Shown here piece after piece: positions 32,339 through 40,145 of a stretch of DNA of 52,661 nt. This DNA comes from Actinomycetes bacterium (lineage in GTDB: Bacteria; Actinomycetota; Thermoleophilia; Solirubrobacterales; Solirubrobacteraceae): NCBI GenBank assembly GCA_021792455.1, contig JAJYUP010000007.1, positions 1 to 52,661 on the forward strand. Direction: 5' to 3'. Position numbers and translations under genes: made by a program. A model generated the notes under the pieces. The model made no database searches and was not told the DNA's origin. It was given only the letters and a program-made list of their open reading frames with translations. Each line of letters begins with the position of its first letter. Positions within the stretch are counted from its first letter, which is position 1.

Positions 32339-33316
32339 TCAGCGTGCGAAGGACCGCAGCTCGTCGACCAGGTGCAGGGTGTCTGGGCGATCATGCCGCC
32401 CCTCGCGCCGCTCCGCGGCGAGCACGGCGTTATGCAGGACCCAAGCGTCCGTGATCGGCCCGACGCCGCCGGGAACGGGCGATACGGCGCCCGCGACCTC
32501 GATCGCGCTATCGAAGTCCACGTCGCCAACGAGCCTCGTCGATCCGCGGGCGTCGCTGATCGCGTTGATGCCGATGTCGATCACGATGCTGCCTGGGCGC
32601 AGCATCTCTCCTGTGATCAACCTCGGCACGCCCGCCGCAACGATCAGTATGTCGGCGAGGCGGGTGTGCTCGTCCAGCCTGTCGGCGTCAGCGGTGTGCT
32701 TGTGAGCCGAGATCACGGTCGCGTTGCGAGCGAGCCCGAGGATCGCCGCCGGCTTGCCGACGTTGTTCGAGCGGCCCACGATGACGAGGTCGAGCCCGTC
32801 GTATGCGAGTGCCGGATTCATGCCCTGGTCGAGCATGTAGCGGTCAAGCATCAGGAACGCCGCCGCAGGCGTGGATGGCAGGAACCTGGGTGTGCCCAGC
32901 GCAAGCAGCCCAGCGTTCTCCGGATGCTGTGCCTCGACGTCCTTCTCCGGCGGGATCGCGCGCAGGACGCGGGTCTCCGGCAGGCTTGCTGGCAGAGGCC
33001 GCAGCACCAGCATGCCGGAGATCTCCGGATCGACATCGAGCTCGGCGATCTTGCCGACGACCTGGCCGAGGCTCGCATCGGCGGGCAGGTGCTCGACTCG
33101 TGAGGCGACGCCGGCTTCGCGCGCTCCCCGGTCTATCCGCCGCTGATAGATCGAGGCCGTCACATCGTCGCCCACGAGCAGGGTTGCGATCCCGGCGCCA
33201 TGCTCCACGGCGCCTGCTCTGGCTGTGACGGCTCCCATCAGCTCTCGCGCGTATGCACGGCCATCGAGCGTGACGCCCGCGCTCACTGCTTCGTCGCCTG
33301 CGGGGAAGCTGAGCAC
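32339..33316 (-). CDS. Divergent FolD paralogue lacking canonical cyclohydrolase residues
   Basis: 325 residues with the FolD two-domain layout: LDGRAYARELM, the folate-side region, nucleotide-binding VIVGRSNNVGKPAAILG, VIDIGINAI and VSPVPGGVGPIT. It departs at the active site. The catalytic Lys of YVxxK is Ile in IYQRRIDRGAREAGV (aligned on the Tyr and the Gly 12 residues on). The Gln of VQLPLP is replaced (VLRPLP), and KDVDG reads KDVEA. These residues (human K56, Q100, D125) serve cyclohydrolase chemistry and folate binding. It is probably a dehydrogenase-only enzyme, a changed specificity, or an inactive partner of the neighbouring FolD. GTG start at 33316, one base after the other folD. 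Last gene of the ten-gene operon. Confidence 0.85.
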   Translation of the reverse strand: MLSFPAGDEAVSAGVTLDGRAYARELMGAVTARAGAVEHGAGIATLLVGDDVTASIYQRRIDRGAREAGVASRVEHLPADASLGQVVGKIAELDVDPEISGMLVLRPLPASLPETRVLRAIPPEKDVEAQHPENAGLLALGTPRFLPSTPAAAFLMLDRYMLDQGMNPALAYDGLDLVIVGRSNNVGKPAAILGLARNATVISAHKHTADADRLDEHTRLADILIVAAGVPRLITGEMLRPGSIVIDIGINAISDARGSTRLVGDVDFDSAIEVAGAVSPVPGGVGPITDAWVLHNAVLAAERREGRHDRPDTLHLVDELRSFAR

Positions 33317-33317
33317 A

Positions 33318-34229
33318 TCATCCTCGTTCTCGCTTGCGTTCGGAGATCTCCGCGGCCTTCAGCGTGTTGAGCAGGAGACAGGCGATCGTCATCGGCCCCA
33401 CCCCTCCAGGCACCGGCGTGCTCGCGCTGGCAAGTGGTCTCACGGCCGCGAAGTCGAGGGCCTCGTTTGGGCCCTCGTGTGTCCGTACTGCCCCGATGTC
33501 GATCACCACTGTGCCCGGGCTAACATGTGCTGCGCCGATTGCGCTCGGGGTTCCCGCGGCGATGACGAGGATCTGGGCGTGACGGCATATCTCCTTCAGG
33601 AAGCGCGTCTTCGCGTCGCAGATTGTGACGGTCGCCTCGCGCGCCAGCAGCATCGCTGCGAGCGGCTTGGCGATCAGGTTCGAGCGTCCGATGATGACGA
33701 CATGCCGGCTGGCGAGCGGCACCCGCGAGCGCTCGAGCAACTCGATCACCCCGAGGGGCGTGCAGGGCGGCAGGCCATCGTCGCCTCGCCACAGCGCGCC
33801 TGTGTTCGTCGTCGTCAGGCCGTCGACATCCTTCTCGGGAGCGATCAGGTTCGTCAGTGCGAGCGGGTCGAGGCCGGTGGGAAGCGGCAGCTGGAGCAGG
33901 ATGCCATCGACTGTCGTGTTCCCGTTCAGCGAGCGGATCACCTGTTCGAGCTCGGCAGCGCTCGTGTCTGCGGCAAGGCGGTGGTCGAATGAGAGGATGC
34001 CGACCTCCGTGCAGGCGTGGTGCTTGGCGTCTACGTAGGCCTGGATACTCGGGTCCTGGCCGACGAGGACGGTTGCGAGCACTGGCGCGCGCCGTCCAGC
34101 CAGTGCGCGTTCCCTCACGCGCGTTGCCGCAAGCGCCCGCAGCTGGGCGGAGATCGTGATGCCGTCGAGTGGCGCTCCGCGCTGCGCGCCTACTCTGCCT
34201 GGGACCCGGTGAACGTCCGCGAGTCCCAC
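33318..34229 (-). CDS. folD: Methylenetetrahydrofolate dehydrogenase/methenyltetrahydrofolate cyclohydrolase FolD
   Basis: 303 residues. NADP-linked oxidation of 5,10-methylene-THF and hydrolysis to 10-formyl-THF. The active site is canonical: AYVDAK (catalytic Lys), ILLQLPLP (Gln), PEKDVDGL (Asp), then VIIGRSNLIAKPLAAML (nucleotide loop, with Ile where most have Val-Gly) and STPVPGGVGPMT. Twenty residues before the usual APLDG start come from choosing GTG 34229, six bases after purU; a later start cannot be excluded. It lies between purU and a second, divergent folD, so the operon can turn methylene-THF into formate and NADPH. Confidence 0.93.
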   Translation of the reverse strand: MGLADVHRVPGRVGAQRGAPLDGITISAQLRALAATRVRERALAGRRAPVLATVLVGQDPSIQAYVDAKHHACTEVGILSFDHRLAADTSAAELEQVIRSLNGNTTVDGILLQLPLPTGLDPLALTNLIAPEKDVDGLTTTNTGALWRGDDGLPPCTPLGVIELLERSRVPLASRHVVIIGRSNLIAKPLAAMLLAREATVTICDAKTRFLKEICRHAQILVIAAGTPSAIGAAHVSPGTVVIDIGAVRTHEGPNEALDFAAVRPLASASTPVPGGVGPMTIACLLLNTLKAAEISERKRERG

Positions 34230-34235
34230 TGGCCC

Positions 34236-35138
34236 CTAGAACACGATCGTCGTGTTGCCGTTTACGAGTACGCGGTCTTCGCAGTGCCAGTTCACCGCTC
34301 GCGCGAACACGGCGCGCTCGATGTCGGCTCCAAGCGTGGCGAGCTCCGCTGCGCTGTGGTGGTGCGACACGCGAATCACATCTTGCTCGATGATCGGACC
34401 GGCGTCGAGCTCCTCGGTCACGTAGTGGGCGGTCGCACCGATCAGCTTCACGCCACGCTCCTTCGCGCGCTCATATGGGTTCGCGCCCGCGAAGGCGGGC
34501 AGGAAGCTGTGGTGGATGTTGATCACGGGGACGCCGACGCGGTCGAGGAACTCGCCGGTGAGGATCTGCATGTAGCGCGCGAGCACGACGAGGTCGACTC
34601 TGCCGTCGAGGAGCCTCAGCATCTCCCGCTCGGCCGCATTCTTTGCGTCCTTTGTGACAGGCACGTGCTCGTAGGGGACTCCGAAGGGTTCGACGTCAGA
34701 GCGCAGGTCAGGGTGGTTCGAGATCACGAGCACGATCTCCGCCTCCAGCTGGTCGCGGCGCCAGCGCCACAGCAGCTCGAGCAGGCACTGGTCGTGCTTG
34801 GAGACGAGGACCGCCACGCGCTTGCGCCTGCTCGCATCCCACATCGTCCACGTCATAGAAAACGGGTTACCCACCTCCCGTTCGAAGCGCGCTTCGAACT
34901 CGGTGCGGTCCCTGTCGGTGAGTGGAAGATAGAACTCGTTGCGCATGAAGAAGGAGCCTTCGGTCGGGTCGGTCGAGTACTGGGCCGAAGAGACGATGTT
35001 CGCCCCGGCCTCCTTCAGCAGCCCAGAGACGGCGGCGACGATGCCGGGACGGTCCGCACAGGAGATCAGCAGCCGCGTGATGTCCGTCGGCCCGCTCCGG
35101 TGCGGGCGCTCTAGCATCGGGGTCGCCATCGTGCCCAT
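34236..35138 (-). CDS. purU: Formyltetrahydrofolate deformylase PurU
   Basis: 300 residues: N-terminal ACT regulatory domain (LLISCADRPGIVAAVSGLLKEAGANIV), then a formyltransferase-fold domain with VAVLVSKHDQCLLELL, VINIHHSFLPAFAGANPY (catalytic Asn/His) and ATAHYVTEELDAGPIIEQD (catalytic Asp). It hydrolyses 10-formyl-THF to formate and THF, recycling folate when C1 units are in excess. The ATG at 35138 shares one base with the soxB stop. Position between the demethylating oxidase and the folD genes is typical of gene sets that dispose of formaldehyde released from N-methyl groups. Confidence 0.95.
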   Translation of the reverse strand: MGTMATPMLERPHRSGPTDITRLLISCADRPGIVAAVSGLLKEAGANIVSSAQYSTDPTEGSFFMRNEFYLPLTDRDRTEFEARFEREVGNPFSMTWTMWDASRRKRVAVLVSKHDQCLLELLWRWRRDQLEAEIVLVISNHPDLRSDVEPFGVPYEHVPVTKDAKNAAEREMLRLLDGRVDLVVLARYMQILTGEFLDRVGVPVINIHHSFLPAFAGANPYERAKERGVKLIGATAHYVTEELDAGPIIEQDVIRVSHHHSAAELATLGADIERAVFARAVNWHCEDRVLVNGNTTIVF

Positions 35139-36349
35139 CAGTGGCTCACCGCGGCGGCGGCCAGCTCCGAGACGAGGCTGTCTGTGTAGAAGCGCTCGAG
35201 CGCGAACGGGGCGATCAGGTCAGGCGTCCGGCCCGTCGCGATCAGCTCTGCCAGCGTCTTTCCGACTATCGGCGCCGCCTTGAAGCCGTAGGTGCCCCAT
35301 CCCGCGGAGATGTGGAAATTCGACAGCTCGGTTGCCCCCAGTATCGGGCTGTAGTCGGGAGATATGTCGCACAGTCCAGCCCAGGCTCGCAGCATGCGCG
35401 CATGCTCGAGCTGCGGAAACAGCTCAAGGGTGTGACGCGCCAACTCCTGGAGGAAGTTGAGCGTGTTCAGCATGCGGTAGGTGGTCCATGGTTCTATCTC
35501 CGCGCCCATCACGAACTCGCCGCGGTCGGACTGTGAGATGTAGACGTGCATCTGGGAGGAGACGATCACGACGTCGAGCAGCGGCTTGACCGGCTCGGTC
35601 ACACATGCCTGCAAGATGTGGGTCGTGATCGGCAGGGCGACGCCGGCCATCGCCGCTGTCAGTGACGACCAGCCTGCGGTTGCGCTGAGCACCGTGCCGG
35701 CGGCGACGGTGCCGCGCGTCGTCTGCACAGCGGTGATCCTGTCGCCGTCGCGCTGCATGCCGGTCACCTCAGTGCCTGGATGAATCTCCACGCCGCCTTC
35801 GTCAGCGCCCCGCGCGAAGCCCCACACGACCGCGTCATGCCTGATGATGCCGCCCGGTGGGTGATAGAGGGCGCCCATGACCGGATATGTCGCATCTGGA
35901 CTCAGAGACATCGCGGGCGCGAGTTGCTTGATCTCCTCTGGGCCGATCAGCCGCGAGTCGATGCGATTCAGTCGGTTGACCTCCGCCCTGTTTGCCATCA
36001 CAAACATCGCGCGGTCTGAGTGGGCGAGCGTGAGATGCCCGCATTTGCTGAACAGCAGGTTGAAAGACAGCTCCACGGCGAGCTGGTCGTAGAGCTTCAG
36101 GCTCGCGTCATAGAAGCGCGCGCCCTCTGGGGTCTTATAGTTGGAGCGGAGGATCGTCGTGTTTCGTCCCGCCGCCCCAGAGCCGATGTAGCCCTTCTCC
36201 AGCACCGCGACGTCAGTGATCCCCATCTTCTGGAGGTAGTAGGCCGTTGCCAGGCCATGGGCGCCGCCGCCGATGATCACGACCTCGTAGCTTCGCTTCA
36301 GCTCGCTGCGCGGACGCCACATGCGCCTGGTGCGGAACAGGTCACGCAC
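35138..36349 (-). CDS. soxB: Sarcosine oxidase/N-methylglutamate dehydrogenase beta-type subunit (SoxB/MgdA-like)
   Basis: 403 residues. FAD-dependent amine-oxidising subunit: dinucleotide motif VVIIGGGAHGLATAYYL (~23-40), AGRNTTILRSNYK and GGIIRHDAVVWGFARGA, the region carrying the covalent flavin His in the heterotetrameric enzyme. It ends with SAGWGTYGFKAAPIVGKTLAELI. It oxidises an N-methyl amino acid to the amino acid and a methylene unit. The GTG at 36349 overlaps the soxG stop by eight bases; ATG 36322 is a second option. It is the last of the four subunits here (order D-A-G-B, not the usual B-D-A-G). Confidence 0.92.
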   Translation of the reverse strand: MRDLFRTRRMWRPRSELKRSYEVVIIGGGAHGLATAYYLQKMGITDVAVLEKGYIGSGAAGRNTTILRSNYKTPEGARFYDASLKLYDQLAVELSFNLLFSKCGHLTLAHSDRAMFVMANRAEVNRLNRIDSRLIGPEEIKQLAPAMSLSPDATYPVMGALYHPPGGIIRHDAVVWGFARGADEGGVEIHPGTEVTGMQRDGDRITAVQTTRGTVAAGTVLSATAGWSSLTAAMAGVALPITTHILQACVTEPVKPLLDVVIVSSQMHVYISQSDRGEFVMGAEIEPWTTYRMLNTLNFLQELARHTLELFPQLEHARMLRAWAGLCDISPDYSPILGATELSNFHISAGWGTYGFKAAPIVGKTLAELIATGRTPDLIAPFALERFYTDSLVSELAAAAVSH

Positions 36350-36962
36350 TGACTGGCAACTCCCCTGCGCGCAGTGCGTCCAACCCGACCGGACGGCCTC
36401 CGAGATGCGCGCCGGCGTCGGAGACGACCGTCCAGATGTACTCGCCATACGCAGCTCCGAACAGCACCAGGTAGCGATCTCGTGTCTCACAGAGCACGTA
36501 TCCGGGCGTGCGCGCGACCGAACCTGGCATCAGTGTTCCCGGCGGACTTGTCTCTGGGCGCAGATCGAGCGCGCAGAAACGGGCGAGCAGATCCCGCGCG
36601 AGCGGTCCCGCGAGCGACAGCGCTGCGAGCTGTATCGTGATGTCGATCGCGTGCACGCCAGTGGCCTCGGGCGGCGTCATTGCGTCGAGCAGCAGCGCAC
36701 GCTCCGGCGTGAGCCGGAACCACAGGCCCCGCTCCGGCCGAGCACCCTCGAGGTGGGCGGGATCGCCCTGGATCTCGTGCTTGCGCCGATGTGAGACATC
36801 GGCCCACCCCACTGACTCGCCGCAGATGCGCCGCTCCAGCGCCGGGTCGCCGAAGTGCGTCGCCACCTGCCAGCCGTCGAGCGTCTGCAGCGTCGCACCT
36901 GCCTCTCGCAGAGGAGCGGCGAGCGGGCTGCGAGCACCAGCGCCAGCGGTGAGGAACCTCAT
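36342..36962 (-). CDS. soxG: Sarcosine oxidase/N-methylglutamate dehydrogenase gamma-type subunit (SoxG/MgdD-like)
   Basis: 206 residues of the SoxG family, related to the folate-binding aminomethyltransferase fold. Recognised by GWADVSHRRKHEIQGDPAHL, IDITIQLAALSLAGPLARDLLARFCALDLRPE and GYVLCETRDRYLVLFGAAYGEYIWTVV. The small structural subunit packs against the alpha chain. Start ATG overlaps the soxA stop (ATGA). Length is normal. It is one of four subunits and has no catalytic residues of its own that I can identify. Confidence 0.9.
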   Translation of the reverse strand: MRFLTAGAGARSPLAAPLREAGATLQTLDGWQVATHFGDPALERRICGESVGWADVSHRRKHEIQGDPAHLEGARPERGLWFRLTPERALLLDAMTPPEATGVHAIDITIQLAALSLAGPLARDLLARFCALDLRPETSPPGTLMPGSVARTPGYVLCETRDRYLVLFGAAYGEYIWTVVSDAGAHLGGRPVGLDALRAGELPVSA

Positions 36963-39850
36963 GATCTCAGCGCCGCTCCGTCGGGGTCGTAAAACGGCTT
37001 CGTCGTGATCAGCGCCTCAAGGGTGCGCTGTCCGTCGGAGATCGTGATCCTCGCGCCGTCGAACGCTGCCCCCGGAGGTACCCACGCCATGCCGATCGAC
37101 TGCTCGAGCTGCGCGGAGCGGCGCGCGCTCGTCACCTGCCCAACGACAGCTCCCCCAGGCTCGGCGAGCACGACAGCGCCCTCGGTTGGGACCTCGCCAG
37201 ACGGGACCGTGAAGCCGACGAGCATGCTCTGCGGCTCTCGTTGCGCCGCATCCTCGAGTGCCCATCTGCCGATGAAGTCATGGCTCTTGTCGAGCTTCAC
37301 GACCCACTGCATCGACGCGCTGTACGGAGTCGACTCCGAGTCTGTGTCCTGACCGACGAGTATGTGCTGCTTCTGCAGGCGCAGGATCCGCTGCGGCTCC
37401 AGGCCGAAGGGACGCACGCCGAGGTCGGCGCCGGCCTGAAGCAGCGCGGCCCACAGCTGCCCGGCGTTCGGTCCCGGACAGTGGATCTCATATCCAAGCT
37501 CGCCAACGAATCCGATCCGCAGCAGCAGGCACTCGATGCCCGCCACCTGCCCCTGCCTCGCGTCGAGGTACCTGAAGGACTCTGGGCCGACGTCGAAGTC
37601 GGCGATCTTTGCGAGCACCATGCGGGCGTTCGGCCCGGCGAGGTTCATTGCCGCCACACCCTGGGTGACATCGGTGATGTGTGCCTGCAGGCGCCAGTCC
37701 GCCAACCACCACGAGAACCACTGCTCGACGGCGGTGGCGCCGGTCGAGGTCGTCGTCACGTAGAAGGTCTCCTCGTCCAGCCGGCAGACGGTGCCGTCGT
37801 CAGTGATCCGGCCGCTGTCGGATAGAAGCACGCCGTAACGGATGCGTCCAGGCTGGAGCGTGGAGATCACGTTCGGGTATAGGCGGTCGAGCAGCTCCCC
37901 CGCCTCAGGTCCCCGCACGATCAGCTTACCGAGCGTCGAGACGTCGATCAGCCCCGCCCTCGTGTGGACCGCGAGCGCCTCGCCGTCCGGATCCCCGTAG
38001 TCGTAGGCCCTCCGCCAGTCGCCAGCCCAGCGGATGCTCGCGCCGAGACGACGGTGCTCGGCGTGCAGTGCCGAGCGCTTCGCGGGCTCAAACGGCCTGC
38101 CGGCGAGCACGCCAAGCGGCACGGAGACCCATGGCGGACGGGCGGTGGTCAGGCCGACCTCCTCTAGCGGCACGGCCGTCAGCTCTCCCAGCAGACGCGC
38201 ACTCCCCTGAGCGGAGAATCGTCCTTGGGAGGGCCCCATCGTGACGGTCGTATAGCGCTTCGCGAGCTCGATCACGTCGTAGCCCTCCTTCACCGCGAGG
38301 GCCATGTCTTTCACCGTCACGTCCTCGTCGAGGTCGACGAATGCCTTGCCGCCGCGCCGGCCGTCGCGGGTGTAGGCGGGGGCGGGGGTGAGCGGCTCTG
38401 CGCTGTGGCTCTCGAGGCGTTCGCGGAGAGCCCGCAGTTCGAGGCTCTCGGTGCCTGTGCCAGTGCCTGCGCTGGCGGAGCCCGCGCTTGCCTGCAGCCC
38501 CGCGATCTGGCCGGAGAGCTCGGCCGCGTCGACATCTTCGTAGCCGCAGATCGACCCGGCGGCATGTACGCCGTCGGGCAGCACGGTCGGCATGAATCGG
38601 TGCAACGCCGGCTCATAGCGCGCCTGCCCACCCGCCTGCAGCAGCAGTGATCCGCTGGGCATCATCCCGGCGCTCGTCGCGAGCAGGTCACACTCGATGC
38701 GCTGAGCGGCTTCCCTCGCACGGCCATCTGGTGTGACGGCGGCGAGCATCACCTCCTCGAGATGTCCTTTGCCTGCTGCGCGCACGACGGCAGCTCCAGG
38801 GAGCACCTCGACGCCGGCGCTCGCGAGTGCGATCGCCGCGGGGCGTCGCAGAGCGTCGGTGCGCAGATCGGCGACAGCTGCGATCTGAATGCCCTTCGCC
38901 TTCAGCGCGAGAGCGCTGTTCAGGCCCGAATCGCTGATGCATGCAACCACCGCGCGCTCCCCGGGCGCGAGCGCGTACAGCTCGGCGAGGCGCCGCGCTC
39001 CGCTCGCCAGCATCACGCCTGGAAGATCGTTCTCTGGGAACACGAACGGCTGCTCGATCGCACCGGTCGCCGCGATGTGGGTGCGCGCCCGCACCTGGTG
39101 GAGCACATCGCCCTGCCAGATCGCCACTAGCCCGTCGAAATAGCCGAGCGCAGACGCTCCGCTCAGCAACTCGACCCCGGCCTGCTCGGCGCGCGCTGCC
39201 AGCTGCCGTACGCGAGCCGCCCCGCCTTCCCATAGCAGCGATCCGCCAAGCTGCGGGCCCTCATCGCAGAGGACAACGTCCGCGCCCCGTTCCGCCGCGG
39301 CGAGCGCGGCCGACAGACCGGCGATCCCGCCGCCGATCACGAGCACATCGCAGTGCCTCCTGCGATATTCGGTGCGCCACTGTCTCTCTGCGCGGCTGCG
39401 TGGCAGTCGGCCGAGCCCCGCGGCCTTGCGCAGCGCCTGCTCATACAGGGGCCACAGTCGCCGCGGACGGATGAACGTCTTGTAATAGAAGCCGACGGGG
39501 GTGAGCAGGCCACCGATGCGATCGGTCACGCTCATCGCGTCGAAGCGCAGAGACGGCCAAGCGTTCTGGTGGACCACGGGCATGCCTGACTGCACCGCGT
39601 GCCCGCATGCGCGTACGCCGGGCGCATCGCCGACCTGCACGAGCGAGTTCGCGCACTGTCCGCAGCCGCAGATCTCACCGCGTGGTCGGTGGTACTTGAA
39701 GCTGCGCGAGAGCACGTGCTGTCCTGCGGCGAGCAGCGCGGATGCGATCGTGTCGCCCTCGAACGCGCTCACGCTCGCACCGTCGAAGGTGAAAGTCAAC
39801 GGTCGTGTCCGGTCGATCAGCTCGTCGGGCTGGGGTGGCAGGCGCCTCAT
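36959..39850 (-). CDS. soxA: Sarcosine oxidase/N-methylglutamate dehydrogenase alpha-type subunit (SoxA/MgdC-like) with an N-terminal Cys-rich site
   Basis: 963 residues. N-terminal ferredoxin-like domain (LTFTFDGASVSAFEGDTIASAL), NAD/FAD-binding domain (VIGGGIAGL, 171-179, and later Rossmann parts), then a C-terminal aminomethyltransferase domain that takes the methylene group onto THF (GLIDVSTLGKLIVRG and FGLEPQRILRLQKQHI). In the N-terminal part PRGEICGCGQCANSL...VRAC has Cys61, 63, 66 and 82. This resembles a plant-type 2Fe-2S site in which the usual third Cys is Ser69 and an extra Cys63 is present. Many SoxA proteins have no Cys here. ATG overlaps the soxD stop. Confidence 0.92.
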   Translation of the reverse strand: MRRLPPQPDELIDRTRPLTFTFDGASVSAFEGDTIASALLAAGQHVLSRSFKYHRPRGEICGCGQCANSLVQVGDAPGVRACGHAVQSGMPVVHQNAWPSLRFDAMSVTDRIGGLLTPVGFYYKTFIRPRRLWPLYEQALRKAAGLGRLPRSRAERQWRTEYRRRHCDVLVIGGGIAGLSAALAAAERGADVVLCDEGPQLGGSLLWEGGAARVRQLAARAEQAGVELLSGASALGYFDGLVAIWQGDVLHQVRARTHIAATGAIEQPFVFPENDLPGVMLASGARRLAELYALAPGERAVVACISDSGLNSALALKAKGIQIAAVADLRTDALRRPAAIALASAGVEVLPGAAVVRAAGKGHLEEVMLAAVTPDGRAREAAQRIECDLLATSAGMMPSGSLLLQAGGQARYEPALHRFMPTVLPDGVHAAGSICGYEDVDAAELSGQIAGLQASAGSASAGTGTGTESLELRALRERLESHSAEPLTPAPAYTRDGRRGGKAFVDLDEDVTVKDMALAVKEGYDVIELAKRYTTVTMGPSQGRFSAQGSARLLGELTAVPLEEVGLTTARPPWVSVPLGVLAGRPFEPAKRSALHAEHRRLGASIRWAGDWRRAYDYGDPDGEALAVHTRAGLIDVSTLGKLIVRGPEAGELLDRLYPNVISTLQPGRIRYGVLLSDSGRITDDGTVCRLDEETFYVTTTSTGATAVEQWFSWWLADWRLQAHITDVTQGVAAMNLAGPNARMVLAKIADFDVGPESFRYLDARQGQVAGIECLLLRIGFVGELGYEIHCPGPNAGQLWAALLQAGADLGVRPFGLEPQRILRLQKQHILVGQDTDSESTPYSASMQWVVKLDKSHDFIGRWALEDAAQREPQSMLVGFTVPSGEVPTEGAVVLAEPGGAVVGQVTSARRSAQLEQSIGMAWVPPGAAFDGARITISDGQRTLEALITTKPFYDPDGAALRS

Positions 39851-40143
39851 CTGTGCCCCTCCTGCGAACCGGCGGAACGGACCGGGGGGGCGTCAGCTGG
39901 CAGCGCGGTCCAGATCACCTCGTTCGTGCGGGTGTCGCGTTCGGCGAGGAACCATGCCTGGCACCCGGAGCGATGTACCCACCACTCGCGTTGGCGCCCG
40001 GCGACGTTTCGCCTGAAGTAGTTGTAGGAGGCGAGCTCGCGCGACTGTGGTCTCGCGCTTGGGCGGGAGCTGGTCTCGCCGCCGAAGCCGAAGTCGGTCA
40101 GCTCCCTGACCCCGCAGTTCGGACACCTGAGCAGAAAGGACAC
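39847..40143 (-). CDS. soxD: Sarcosine oxidase/N-methylglutamate dehydrogenase delta-type subunit (SoxD/MgdB-like)
   Basis: 98 residues. Zinc-binding small subunit: LLRCPNCGVRELTDFGFGGE at the N-terminus and HRSGCQAWFLAERDTRTNEV near the C-terminus supply the Cys/His ligands expected for SoxD. ASYNYFRRNVAGRQREWW is the family core. The GTG at 40143 starts two bases after the mgsC stop; an upstream in-frame start would only extend into that gene. Typical length ~90-100. Required for assembly of the four-subunit enzyme. Confidence 0.92.
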   Translation of the reverse strand: MSFLLRCPNCGVRELTDFGFGGETSSRPSARPQSRELASYNYFRRNVAGRQREWWVHRSGCQAWFLAERDTRTNEVIWTALPADAPPVRSAGSQEGHR

Positions 40144-40145
40144 AG

